Shown here: in pieces, positions 52,391 through 60,762 of the stretch | Numbering within the stretch: position 1 is the first letter of the stretch | How the letters are laid out: each line of letters begins with the position of its first letter | Assembly (NCBI GenBank): GCA_017549815.1 | Contig: JAFYNH010000032.1 | Span: forward strand, 62,001 to 126,000 | DNA length: 64,000 nt | DNA from: Selenomonadaceae bacterium | Lineage (GTDB): Bacteria; Bacillota; Negativicutes; Selenomonadales; Selenomonadaceae | Reading direction: 5' to 3' | Made by a program: the position numbers and the translations under genes | The notes under the pieces: generated by a model | The model's database searches: none | Seen by the model: the letters and a program-made list of their open reading frames with translations, nothing else | Told to the model about the DNA's origin: nothing

Positions 52391-53737
52391 TTGAAAATTT
52401 TTAACGGCATTCATAAATTTAAGCAGGGCGACGATTATATTTTGCTGGACGTAAACAGCGGCACTGTTCATCTTATCGACGAGGCGACTTTTAAAATCCT
52501 TGACGACTTCGACGGCACAAACGACACGCAGATTTTAGAAAAATATCCCGACAGCGATACTGCCGAGATTTTGAGCGAACTTCACGAGCTGATTGACGCG
52601 GGCGAACTTTTTGCTCCCGATATTGACGTTCCGCCGACTTTTGCGGCTCGCGGCATTGTGAAAAGTCTTTGCCTTATGGTCGCGCAGGATTGCAATTTAC
52701 GTTGCAAATATTGTTTTGGAGACGGCGGCACTTTCGGGCACCGCGCAGTTATGACGGAAGAAGTAGGGCGGGCGGCTGTCGATTTCATCATTAAAAATTC
52801 GGGTATACGCAAACATTGCGAGATAGATTTTTTCGGTGGCGAGCCGTTGATAAATTTCCGAACAGTCAAAGCCGTTACGGAATATGTTCGCAAGCGCGAG
52901 AAGGAGACGGGCAAAATTTTTAAGCTGACATTGACGACTAACGGCATGTTGCTTGACGATAAAATTTCTGCGTGGCTGAACGAAAATAATATTTCGGTTG
53001 TGTTGAGTTTGGACGGACGCAAGGAGATTCATGACGCCATGAGACCCGACATTTCGGGGCGCGGTAGTTACGACCGTGTCTTGAAAAATTTTAAACGATT
53101 TATCGACAGTCGCGGCGGAGAAAATTATTATCTGCGCGGCACTTACACGAAAAAAAATCTTGACTTCACGACGGACGTATTGAGTATTCACGACGCGGGC
53201 TTTGATATTTTATCGGTCGAGCCGGTTGTTTTGAAAGATTCGCCGCTTGCTTTGACGGAAGAAGATTTGCCGAGAATTCGCGAAGAATACGACCGCTTGA
53301 CTGCGGCTTATTTGGAACGTCGGCGCGAAGGGCACGGATTTTTCTTCTTCCATTTCAATGTTGACTTAAATAACGGAGTTTGCGTGGCAAAAAGACTGGC
53401 GGGTTGCGGCGCGGGGCATGAATATTTTGCAGTGTCGGAGAACGGCGATCTATATCCGTGTCATCAATTCGTCGGGCGTGAAAAATATAAGCTGGGAAAT
53501 ATTTATGACGGCGTTGATAAATCTGCGCGGCATTGGTTGAAATATTTTCGTGAGTCGCACGTTTTGAATAAGCCTAAGTGTAAAAATTGTTGGGCGAAAT
53601 TTTTCTGTAGTGGCGGTTGTCATGCGAACGCGGATTTATTTCACGGCGATATTCGCGAGCCATATGAAATCGGTTGCGAGATTCAGAAAAATCGTTTGGA
53701 GTGCGCGATTTACATTCAAGCAAAACTTGCCGAATAG
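52391..53737 (+). CDS. Radical SAM/SPASM peptide maturase, SCIFF-maturase-like
   Basis: 448 residues from a TTG start behind AGAGGCG. The N-terminus IHKFKQGDDYILLDVNSGTVHLID resembles the peptide-recognition region of SCIFF maturases. The radical SAM cluster is CNLRCKYCF (~104-112), and the SPASM region supplies GCGAGHEYFAV, YPCHQF and CKNCWAKFFCSGGC. Such enzymes form thioether bonds in a Cys-rich precursor. No Cys-rich small ORF lies next to it; the flanks are an HD gene and a non-coding repeat. Confidence 0.8.
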   Translation: MKIFNGIHKFKQGDDYILLDVNSGTVHLIDEATFKILDDFDGTNDTQILEKYPDSDTAEILSELHELIDAGELFAPDIDVPPTFAARGIVKSLCLMVAQDCNLRCKYCFGDGGTFGHRAVMTEEVGRAAVDFIIKNSGIRKHCEIDFFGGEPLINFRTVKAVTEYVRKREKETGKIFKLTLTTNGMLLDDKISAWLNENNISVVLSLDGRKEIHDAMRPDISGRGSYDRVLKNFKRFIDSRGGENYYLRGTYTKKNLDFTTDVLSIHDAGFDILSVEPVVLKDSPLALTEEDLPRIREEYDRLTAAYLERRREGHGFFFFHFNVDLNNGVCVAKRLAGCGAGHEYFAVSENGDLYPCHQFVGREKYKLGNIYDGVDKSARHWLKYFRESHVLNKPKCKNCWAKFFCSGGCHANADLFHGDIREPYEIGCEIQKNRLECAIYIQAKLAE

Positions 53738-53749
53738 TAGCGGGGAGCG

Positions 53750-53880
53750 AAAACCCGGTCGCCCAAGGACGGGCGACCGCCGCGACTATTTCGCGTGATG
53801 CGAAATACAGCGGACAGACGCCTTTTTCTTTTGTAACTTTTCTTTTGGGCGAGCAAAAGAAAAGTTTTTCAAATAAATAA
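53750..53880 (+). repeat. Three-hairpin dispersed repeat, copy B
   Basis: GTCGCCC/GGGCGAC (53758-53777), TATTTCGC/GCGAAATA (53787-53807) and AACTTTTCTTTTG/CAAAAGAAAAGTT (53834-53865) in the order of copy A. Small open frames that cross it are not convincing genes. Confidence 0.85.
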
Positions 53881-53919
53881 AAGTTGTCTTTGAGTCCTTT
53901 TGCTTAACAAACGAAAGGG

Positions 53920-54801
53920 CTATTTCCCGCGTTTGGCTAAGCGTTGCAAATATTTTCCGTATTCGTTTTTGGCAAGCGGCTCGGCGAGTTTCAAAAGTTG
54001 CTCCTCGTCAATGTAGCCCATGCGATAAGAAATCTCCTCAATGCAGGAAATTTTCAAGCCCTGTCGCGTTTGAATCGTATGGACGAAAGCTCCCGCCTGT
54101 AAAAGTGATTCATGCGTTCCGGTATCGAGCCAAGCATAACCGCGACGCATTTTTTCAACACGCAAAGTCCCTTGCTCCAGATAAGTTTTATTCACGTCTG
54201 TAATTTCGAGTTCGCCGCGAGCCGACGGCTTAATTGACTTCGCAACATCGACAATATTTTTATCATAGAAATAAAGTCCCGTGACTGCATAATTCGAGCG
54301 CGGCTCTTTGGGTTTTTCTTCGAGGCTGACGGCTTGCCCCGTTTCGCGATTGAATTTGACAACGCCGTAATTTTGCGGGTCGTTGACATAGTAAGCGAAA
54401 ACCGTCGCGCCTTCGTCGTGAGCCGCCGCACGTTGCACAAGCTTTGCGAAATCCGAGCCGTAAAAAATATTATCGCCCAAAACCAATGCGCAACCTTCGC
54501 CGCCGATAAATTCTTCGCCGATTAAAAATGCCTGCGCGAGACCTTCGGGCTTGGGCTGAACGGCATAGGAAATTTGCAAGCCGAGTTGCGAACCGTCTTT
54601 TAACAGTGTTTGAAATAAATGACTGTCCTGCGGCGTCGTGATGATTAAAATTTCGCGAATGCCCGCGAGCATTAAAGCCGACAGCGGATAATAAATCATC
54701 GGCTTATCAAAGACCGGCATTAATTGTTTCGAGACGACTTCCGTCAACGGGTAGAGCCGCGTCCCAGAACCGCCCGCCAATATTATTCCTTTGGTTATCA
54801 T
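53920..54801 (-). CDS. rfbA: Glucose-1-phosphate thymidylyltransferase
   Basis: 293 residues. [17 protein letters not shown] with the nucleotide-binding signature, [26 protein letters not shown] and the [13 protein letters not shown] motif identify RfbA/RmlA, the first step of dTDP-L-rhamnose synthesis for surface polysaccharide. The other rml genes are not adjacent. Divergent from asd with separate promoters. Confidence 0.95.
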   Translation of the reverse strand: MITKGIILAGGSGTRLYPLTEVVSKQLMPVFDKPMIYYPLSALMLAGIREILIITTPQDSHLFQTLLKDGSQLGLQISYAVQPKPEGLAQAFLIGEEFIGGEGCALVLGDNIFYGSDFAKLVQRAAAHDEGATVFAYYVNDPQNYGVVKFNRETGQAVSLEEKPKEPRSNYAVTGLYFYDKNIVDVAKSIKPSARGELEITDVNKTYLEQGTLRVEKMRRGYAWLDTGTHESLLQAGAFVHTIQTRQGLKISCIEEISYRMGYIDEEQLLKLAEPLAKNEYGKYLQRLAKRGK

Positions 54802-54827
54802 AAACTTTTTCCTCCTTTTTGAAAGAA

Positions 54828-54856
54828 ATTGTACAGCAAAATAATATTTGTTTCAA
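54828..54856 (-). promoter_or_regulatory. Promoter for rfbA
   Basis: Minus-strand TTGAAA (54851-54856) and TACAAT (54828-54833), 17 bp apart. Confidence 0.6.
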
Positions 54857-54865
54857 CCGCGCAGA

Positions 54866-54894
54866 TTGACCTTGAAAAATTAAATTGCTAGAAT
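54866..54894 (+). promoter_or_regulatory. Promoter for asd
   Basis: TTGACC (54866-54871) and TAGAAT (54889-54894), 17 bp apart, only 9 bp from the -35 of the rfbA promoter. Confidence 0.6.
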
Positions 54895-54925
54895 AATCAG
54901 CGCGAATTTAAAGGAGGAAATTTTA

Positions 54926-55957
54926 ATGAAGAAATTTAACACGGCAATAATCGGCGCAACGGGTGCAGTCGGACAGGAATTCTTGCGGCTCATCGAGGAG
55001 CGTAACTTTCCGTTCGGCGAATTGAAAATGTTGGCGTCGTCGCGCTCGGCAGGCAAGAAAATAAATTTCATGGGCAAAGAGTACACGGTCGAAGAGACTA
55101 CAGAAAAATCTTTTGACGGCGTGAAATTTGCATTGTTCGCGGGCGGCGCGGCGAGTAAACTTTTTGCACCGGCGGCAGTTAAAGCGGGCGCAGTTGTCAT
55201 TGATAATTCGTCTAACTTCAGAATGGATAAAAATGTCCCGCTCGTCGTTCCCGAAGTCAATCCGCAAGCAATTTCGCGGCACAAGGGAATAATCGCGAAC
55301 CCGAATTGTTCAACGATAATTATGGTTATGGCACTCAAGCCGCTTTATAATCTGTCGCGAATCAAGCGCGTTGTGGTGTCGACTTATCAAGCGGTATCGG
55401 GCGCGGGTCGCGAAGGCATGGACGAATTAAAATCACAACTTGAGGCATTGGCTCGCGGCGAAGAAATTCAAGCTAAAGTTTTGCCCGTCGCCAAGCTTGA
55501 CAAGCATTATCAAATCGCGTCGAATCTCCTGCCGCAAATCGATATTTTCATGGATAATCTTTACACTAAAGAGGAAATGAAAATGGTCGACGAGACCAAA
55601 AAAATTATGGAAGACGACGCCCTTAAAGTTACTGCGACAACCGTTCGCGTGCCCGTCTATCGCAGTCATGCCGAGTCAGTCAACATTGAGTTTGAAAGCG
55701 AAGTTTCCGTTGAAGACGCTCGCGCCGCGTTGGAAAAATTTCCGGGCGTTATCGTTCGCGACAATCCCGCCGAGATGATTTATCCCCAGCCGCTTGAAAC
55801 TTCGGGCAAAGACGCCGTTGAAGTCGGGCGTATTCGCAAAGATTTTTCTATCGAACACGGAATTAATCTCTGGGTATGCGGCGACCAAATTCGTAAGGGC
55901 GCGGCTCTCAACGCTCTGCAAATCGCCGAGTATATGATTGCGAATGATTTGGCGTAA
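54926..55957 (+). CDS. asd: Aspartate-semialdehyde dehydrogenase
   Basis: 343 residues with NADP motif IIGATGAVGQEF, catalytic Cys128 in ANPNCST, the GAGREGMDEL loop and the active His in RIRKDFSIEHG. It reduces aspartyl phosphate to the semialdehyde for lysine, diaminopimelate, methionine and threonine. GGAGG lies upstream. No lysine-riboswitch-sized leader is present. Confidence 0.96.
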   Translation: MKKFNTAIIGATGAVGQEFLRLIEERNFPFGELKMLASSRSAGKKINFMGKEYTVEETTEKSFDGVKFALFAGGAASKLFAPAAVKAGAVVIDNSSNFRMDKNVPLVVPEVNPQAISRHKGIIANPNCSTIIMVMALKPLYNLSRIKRVVVSTYQAVSGAGREGMDELKSQLEALARGEEIQAKVLPVAKLDKHYQIASNLLPQIDIFMDNLYTKEEMKMVDETKKIMEDDALKVTATTVRVPVYRSHAESVNIEFESEVSVEDARAALEKFPGVIVRDNPAEMIYPQPLETSGKDAVEVGRIRKDFSIEHGINLWVCGDQIRKGAALNALQIAEYMIANDLA

Positions 55958-56007
55958 TTGGTTTGAAAAATAAAGTTGCCTTGACATGAAAAAGGCGGTG
56001 TTGTAAA

Positions 56008-56469
56008 ATGCCGAAAGTGCAAACGGCAAGGGGCGACAAGGCTCCTTTCGAGTTCAGCGCGACGACAGAAAACTTATTCGGTGAAGATTTTTCGGCGGAA
56101 GGAATTACGGGCGACGTTAAAATTTTTGGCGAAGTTGAAGATGTCGGCAGATGTTTCGTCGTTCGCGGTCGTATTGAGTGCAAAAAAGATTTTGTCTGCG
56201 ATAGATGTTTAGCTCAAGCGACGGAAAATCAAGTTCACGATTTCGAGGAAGAGTTTGATAAGTCGGAGGCTATCGAAGATTTAATTGACGTGACTGAACT
56301 TTTGAGAGATGTTCTGCTTGCCGGACAGCCCATGAAGAATCTTTGTAGGGACGATTGTAAAGGTTTATGTCCCAAATGCGGCGCGAATTTGAACGACGGC
56401 GATTGTGGTTGCGATAAATTTATTGTCGATCCACGACTTGCAGCGTTAGAAGATTTGAAAATGGAATAA
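56008..56469 (+). CDS. yceD: DUF177/YceD family protein (large-subunit rRNA accumulation)
   Basis: 153 residues with the Cys pairs of the family: CDRC (~64-67) and CRDDCKGLCPKCGANLNDGDCGC (~112-134). YceD has been tied to 23S rRNA accumulation. Gene order yceD-rpmF-plsX, with spacing of 13 bp to rpmF, is the classic arrangement. Confidence 0.9.
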   Translation: MPKVQTARGDKAPFEFSATTENLFGEDFSAEGITGDVKIFGEVEDVGRCFVVRGRIECKKDFVCDRCLAQATENQVHDFEEEFDKSEAIEDLIDVTELLRDVLLAGQPMKNLCRDDCKGLCPKCGANLNDGDCGCDKFIVDPRLAALEDLKME

Positions 56470-56482
56470 GGAGGTGTGACTT

Positions 56483-56659
56483 TTGGCGGCACCTAAAAGA
56501 AAATTGAGCAAAAGCAGACGCGACAGGCGGCGTGCAAATTGGAAGTTGGAAACTCCGAACTACGTAAAATGTCCGAAATGCCATGAACCTAAACTCCCAC
56601 ACCATGTGTGCCTGGAATGCGGTTACTATGACGGCAAAGAAGTCATCGAAACGGCTTGA
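56483..56659 (+). CDS. rpmF: 50S ribosomal protein L32
   Basis: 58 residues from a TTG start 7 nt behind AAGGAGGTG. MAAPKRKLSKSRRDRRRANW is the typical L32 N-terminus and the zinc ribbon is CPKC (30-33) ... CLEC (43-46). It lies in the classic yceD-rpmF-plsX order. Confidence 0.95.
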   Translation: MAAPKRKLSKSRRDRRRANWKLETPNYVKCPKCHEPKLPHHVCLECGYYDGKEVIETA

Positions 56660-56679
56660 GGATAAGGAAATTATTTTGG

Positions 56680-56711
56680 GCAGGCATTGAAAACCTGCTT
56701 ATTTTTTTTAT
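56680..56711 (+). terminator. Terminator or attenuator after rpmF
   Basis: GCAGG/CCTGC stem with a 9-nt loop and a long T run, inside the otherwise co-directional rpmF-plsX string, allowing rpmF to be made in excess. Confidence 0.75.
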
Positions 56712-56785
56712 AGGAACTAGGAGCGAGTTTTTAGGAACTAGTTCCCTAATCCCTACTAGTTCCTACTTCCTAATAACTAATTCCT
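56712..56785. repeat. Dispersed heptad repeat array, locus 11
   Basis: GGAACTAGGAGCGAGTT ... TAATCCCTACTAGTTCCTA, almost the same unit order as locus 10, between the rpmF terminator and plsX. Confidence 0.8.
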
Positions 56786-56804
56786 AGAAAAGGAGCGTGG
56801 ATTT

Positions 56805-57791
56805 GTGAAAATAGCAGTCGACGCTATGGGCGGTGATAAAGCCCCAGAGGAAATTGTAAAGGGCGCAGTCCAAGCGGTTCAAAAATATTCTTGTGAGATA
56901 GTTTTAGTCGGCGACGCAGAAAAAATTCGTGAAGAACTCGACGCGGCGGGCGAAGAAAATTTGCCGATAACAATACGCCACGCGAGCGAAGTCATAAACA
57001 TGGGCGAACACCCCGCCGACGCCGTTCGCAGTAAAAAAAATTCGTCTATCGTCGTGGCAACTAAAATGGTTAAAGACGGCGAATGCGACGCAGTACTTTC
57101 GGCAGGTTCAACGGGTGCGGCAGTCGCGGCGGCTCAACTGATTTTGCGGAGAATTCACGGGATAGGTCGTCCTGCCATTGCAACGCCAATTCCGACTCCG
57201 AGAGGCACAACGCTTTTACTCGACAGCGGCGCGAACGTCGACAGTAAGCCCGAACATTTGGTTCAAAGCGGGATAATGGGTTCGCTTTACGCCGAACACG
57301 TTTTAGGAATAAAAAATCCTGCCGTCGCGCTGTTGAATATCGGCGAGGAAGAAACTAAGGGCAACGAACAGGCTAAGGAAACTTATCAACTGCTGAAAAA
57401 TTTGCAGACGATAAATTTTGCAGGCAACGCTGAAGGGCGCGATATTCCACGCGGGAAATTCGACGTTGTAATTTGCGACGGCTTTGTTGGCAATGTTGTC
57501 TTGAAATTCGGCGAAGGACTCGCAATGACGATAATGAATCTTTTAACGGAAGAATTGGTTGCTAACGGCGGCGCGAAACTTTTGGGCAGAAACTTAATCA
57601 CGCAGACTTTTAGAAATATGTATAAGCGGCTGGACGTTTCGGAAAATGGCGGCGCACCTCTTTTGGGTGTGAATGGCTACTGCGTTATAAGTCATGGCTC
57701 ATCGGACGCTAAGGCGATTTGTTCGGCTATCGGCGTCACGAAAAATTATGTCGACAGCAAAATTTTTGAACGCATTAAGGATTCGCTTTAA
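56805..57791 (+). CDS. plsX: Phosphate acyltransferase PlsX
   Basis: 328 residues from a GTG start behind AAAAGGAG. KIAVDAMGGDKAPEEIVKGA, SAGSTGAAVAAA and the CDGFVGNVVLKFGEG region match PlsX, which makes acyl-phosphate from acyl-ACP for phospholipid synthesis. Confidence 0.96.
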   Translation: MKIAVDAMGGDKAPEEIVKGAVQAVQKYSCEIVLVGDAEKIREELDAAGEENLPITIRHASEVINMGEHPADAVRSKKNSSIVVATKMVKDGECDAVLSAGSTGAAVAAAQLILRRIHGIGRPAIATPIPTPRGTTLLLDSGANVDSKPEHLVQSGIMGSLYAEHVLGIKNPAVALLNIGEEETKGNEQAKETYQLLKNLQTINFAGNAEGRDIPRGKFDVVICDGFVGNVVLKFGEGLAMTIMNLLTEELVANGGAKLLGRNLITQTFRNMYKRLDVSENGGAPLLGVNGYCVISHGSSDAKAICSAIGVTKNYVDSKIFERIKDSL

Positions 57792-57802
57792 CCTAATTTT
57801 AA

Positions 57803-57829
57803 TTGACAAAAGGCGCGGTTTCGTATAAT
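57803..57829 (+). promoter_or_regulatory. Promoter for fabK-fabD
   Basis: TTGACA (57803-57808) and TATAAT (57824-57829) are both exact but only 15 bp apart, which usually weakens a promoter and can make it depend on an activator. Confidence 0.55.
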
Positions 57830-57881
57830 TTAATGATAATGACAGGCTGCCGAGCGGCGCAACCGTTGAGGAGGAGATTAG

Positions 57882-58829
57882 ATGTTTGAAAATAACGCCA
57901 TCTGTAAGTTGCTGAAAATCAAGTATCCGATATTTCAAGGCGGCATGGCGTGGATAGGGACAGCGGAGCTAGCCTCAGCAGTATCGAATGCGGGCGGGCT
58001 TGGACTTATCGGCGCGGGACATATGCCACCCGACGTTTTGCACAAAGAAATTCAAAAGTGCAAAGCTTGGACGGATAAACCTTTCGGCGTGAACGTAATG
58101 TTGATGTCGCCGTTCGTCAAAGAGGTTATGCAACTCATGGTTGAAGAAAAAGTTCCCGTTGTGACGACGGGCGCGGGCAATCCCGGCGAATACGTTCCTG
58201 CGCTTAAAGAAATCGGCTCGAAAGTTATTCCGGTCGTGGCGAGTGTTGCATTGGCTAAAAGGCTCGTTAAAGGCGGCGCGGACGCGGTTATTGCGGAAGG
58301 TTGCGAATCGGGCGGACATATTGGCGAAATTTCTACAATGCCGCTTGTCCCGCAAGTCGTTGACGCCGTAGACGTTCCTGTAATCGCGGCGGGCGGCTTT
58401 GCTGATTCACGCGGAATTGTGGCGGCGTTTGCACTCGGAGCCAGCGCAATTCAAATGGGCACGCGCTTTGTTCTTAGTAAAGAATGCATTGCTCACCCGA
58501 ATTATAAAAATCTTGTGCTCAAGGCTAAGGACAGGTCGACGGTCGTTACGGGCAGGACGACGGGGCATCCCGTTCGCGTTTTGGGTAATAAATTAACTCG
58601 CACTTATCTTGAAATGGAAGCGGCGGGCGCGTCAGTTGAAGAACTTGAAAAACTCGGCGCGGGCGCATTGCATAAAGCGACACACGGCGGCGACGTTGAA
58701 AACGGCTCAGTTATGATTGGACAAATTTCGGGAATGCTCGACGACATCAAGACCGTCAAGGAAATTATCGACGACATAGTAAACGGCATAGGCGGCGTTG
58801 TCGGCGCGGTTCAAAATAAGTATGAATGA
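57882..58829 (+). CDS. fabK: Enoyl-ACP reductase II FabK
   Basis: 315 residues of FMN-dependent nitronate-monooxygenase-like fold with YPIFQGGMAWIG, GCESGGHIGE with the active His, IPVIAAGGFADSRG-like segment VDVPVIAAGGFADSRG and GASAIQMGTRFV. FabK reduces enoyl-ACP in organisms such as streptococci. It is paired with fabD, so the chain-elongation role is well supported. GAGGAG precedes the ATG. Confidence 0.93.
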   Translation: MFENNAICKLLKIKYPIFQGGMAWIGTAELASAVSNAGGLGLIGAGHMPPDVLHKEIQKCKAWTDKPFGVNVMLMSPFVKEVMQLMVEEKVPVVTTGAGNPGEYVPALKEIGSKVIPVVASVALAKRLVKGGADAVIAEGCESGGHIGEISTMPLVPQVVDAVDVPVIAAGGFADSRGIVAAFALGASAIQMGTRFVLSKECIAHPNYKNLVLKAKDRSTVVTGRTTGHPVRVLGNKLTRTYLEMEAAGASVEELEKLGAGALHKATHGGDVENGSVMIGQISGMLDDIKTVKEIIDDIVNGIGGVVGAVQNKYE

Positions 58830-58844
58830 AGGGCGGTTGACTTC

Positions 58845-59780
58845 ATGAAAAAGGCTTTTATCTTTCCGGGACAAGGCGCGCAAACGGTCGGCATGGGCAA
58901 AGATTTTTATGACAACTTCGACGTGGCGAAAAAACTTTTTGAAGAGGCTGATGACGCGCTGGGCTATTCGATAAAGAAAATGTGCTTTGAAGGCTCGGAA
59001 GACGATTTGAAGTTGACGGCGAACACGCAACCCGCGATTTTGGTTGTCAGCGTGATTGTCAACGAAATTTTAAAGTCGGAAGGAATAACGGCGGACATAG
59101 CGGGCGGACACAGCTTAGGCGAATATTCGGCGTTAGTCGCGGCGGGCACGTTAAAATTTTCGGACGCGGTAGTTTTAGTTCATAAGCGCGGGCAATTCAT
59201 GCAAGAGGCTGTTCCGGTCGGTGAAGGCTCAATGGCGGCGATAATCGGGCTTGACGACGCGACGATTATAAAAATCTGCGCGGAGGCGTCGGAGCTTGGC
59301 GAAGTTCAAGCGGTTAATTTTAACTGTCCGGGGCAAACGGTTATTGCGGGCAAAACTGCGGGCGTTGAATCTGCGGTAGAGAAATTAAAATCGGCGGGCG
59401 CGAAAAAGGCAGTTATCTTGCCCGTGAGTGCGCCTTTCCACAGTACGTTAATGGCTCCCGCCGCTAAGAAATTGGCGGTCGAATTGGACAAGGTCGAGCT
59501 TAAAGACGCGGCATTTCCAGTTGCGGCTAATGTCAACGGCGAACTTGAAACTTCGGCTTTGGAGATAAAAAATAATTTGGTCGCGCAGGCTGATAATCCC
59601 GTTAAGTGGATAGCTTGCGTCGAGGCAATGAAAAATTTCGGCGCGGAAACTTTTATCGAGTGCGGACCGGGCAAGACGCTTTGCGGATTCAACAGGCGCA
59701 TTGACAAGAAAATTAAAAGTCTCAACGTCGAGGACATGGACAGCTTGGAGAAAACTTTGGACGCTCTAAGAAATTCTTAA
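58845..59780 (+). CDS. fabD: Malonyl-CoA:ACP transacylase FabD
   Basis: 311 residues with FIFPGQGAQTVGMG at the start, active Ser90 in GHSLGEYSA, the QGQ-like loop and His in VSAPFHSTLM (~200). It loads malonyl units on acyl carrier protein. Sits 15 bp after fabK and before a terminator; fabG, acpP and fabF are not in view. Confidence 0.96.
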   Translation: MKKAFIFPGQGAQTVGMGKDFYDNFDVAKKLFEEADDALGYSIKKMCFEGSEDDLKLTANTQPAILVVSVIVNEILKSEGITADIAGGHSLGEYSALVAAGTLKFSDAVVLVHKRGQFMQEAVPVGEGSMAAIIGLDDATIIKICAEASELGEVQAVNFNCPGQTVIAGKTAGVESAVEKLKSAGAKKAVILPVSAPFHSTLMAPAAKKLAVELDKVELKDAAFPVAANVNGELETSALEIKNNLVAQADNPVKWIACVEAMKNFGAETFIECGPGKTLCGFNRRIDKKIKSLNVEDMDSLEKTLDALRNS

Positions 59781-59790
59781 CAAAAATTAA

Positions 59791-59822
59791 CCCTTGCCAA
59801 ATTGCGGCAGGGGATTTTTTTT
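59791..59822 (+). terminator. Terminator after fabD
   Basis: CCCTTGCC pairs with GGCAGGGG and is followed by T8. Confidence 0.85.
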
Positions 59823-59858
59823 GTTATCATTAAAAAAATTTTTAGGGAGGTTGTTAGC

Positions 59859-60761
59859 ATGAAAAAATTTTTAGCGGCGATGCTTGCGGCAGGAAGTTTA
59901 TTTCTAATGCCTACAGTCAACGCCGAGATTAAAACCTGCACGGGTACCGACGAATATATTATGAGCGAGTTCGAGACGATTGACATTGCCAAGCAACGCG
60001 CTAAGCAAAAGGCTGAACGTGTCGCGCAGGAACAAGCTGGCGTTTTCGTCGAATCGAATACCGAAGTTGTCAACATGATGGTTACTAAGGACGAAATACG
60101 AACGATAACTTGCGGCATTTTGAAAGTTACCGACGTTCAATATAAGTTGACGCCGCTTGATGACGGCAAAAGCTTAATCGTTCGGGCGACGGTCACGGCT
60201 GACGTTGATACTGACGACGTAAAGGGCTGGTTCAATCGAGATCAAGGCGAACGCTCCGACCTCGTCGAGAAAAATCTTGAACTCCAAAAGGCGATTGCCG
60301 AACAGGACGCGCAGATTGCCGAGCTTAAACGTCAACTCGCCGAAAAACCTCAAGACAGCGAAAAATTTTCTGCACAGTTTGCCGCCGAAGATAAAAATTT
60401 CCTATCGAATCAGAAGCTTGAAGAGGCTGTAAAATTTTATTCGTCGGGCGACATGAACAGCACGGTTTCTTTTTGCTCGCAGGCGATTGAGCTAAATCCG
60501 TCAAATGCAACGGCATATTCGATTCGCGGCGCGATTTTCTATTGGCAAAAGAATTTTAACAGTGCGCTTGCCGACTTCAACAAGGCGATTGAATTTAATC
60601 CTTCCGATTATAAAAATTTCTACAATCGCGGGCTGGCTTATGTCAAGTTGCAAAATTATCGTGCGGCGGCGGACGACTTCAACTCCGCTCTTCGACTCAA
60701 TCCCAATGACGGAGACAGCCGCTATAATCTTGAGCTGTGCTATCGTGCAATGAGGCGTTGA
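59859..60761 (+). CDS. Secreted TPR protein, family copy 1
   Basis: 300 residues from the ATG at 59859 behind GGGAGG. A signal peptide (KKFLAAMLAAGSLFLMPTVNA) leads to an N-terminal domain with KQRAKQKAERVAQEQAGVFVES and ITCGILKVTDVQYKL (about 25-140), resembling LPP20-like regions. A short coiled coil follows (~145-180) and then about three tetratricopeptide repeats. Probably periplasmic, a scaffold for an envelope complex. Next gene 1 bp after its stop is a paralogue. Confidence 0.8.
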   Translation: MKKFLAAMLAAGSLFLMPTVNAEIKTCTGTDEYIMSEFETIDIAKQRAKQKAERVAQEQAGVFVESNTEVVNMMVTKDEIRTITCGILKVTDVQYKLTPLDDGKSLIVRATVTADVDTDDVKGWFNRDQGERSDLVEKNLELQKAIAEQDAQIAELKRQLAEKPQDSEKFSAQFAAEDKNFLSNQKLEEAVKFYSSGDMNSTVSFCSQAIELNPSNATAYSIRGAIFYWQKNFNSALADFNKAIEFNPSDYKNFYNRGLAYVKLQNYRAAADDFNSALRLNPNDGDSRYNLELCYRAMRR

Positions 60762-60762
60762 T

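Noticed and set aside
53674-53880. Small open frames across the three-hairpin repeats (also 9322-9660 and 40107-40289)
   Set aside because: They translate the hairpin stems and differ between copies; pairing, not protein sequence, is conserved.
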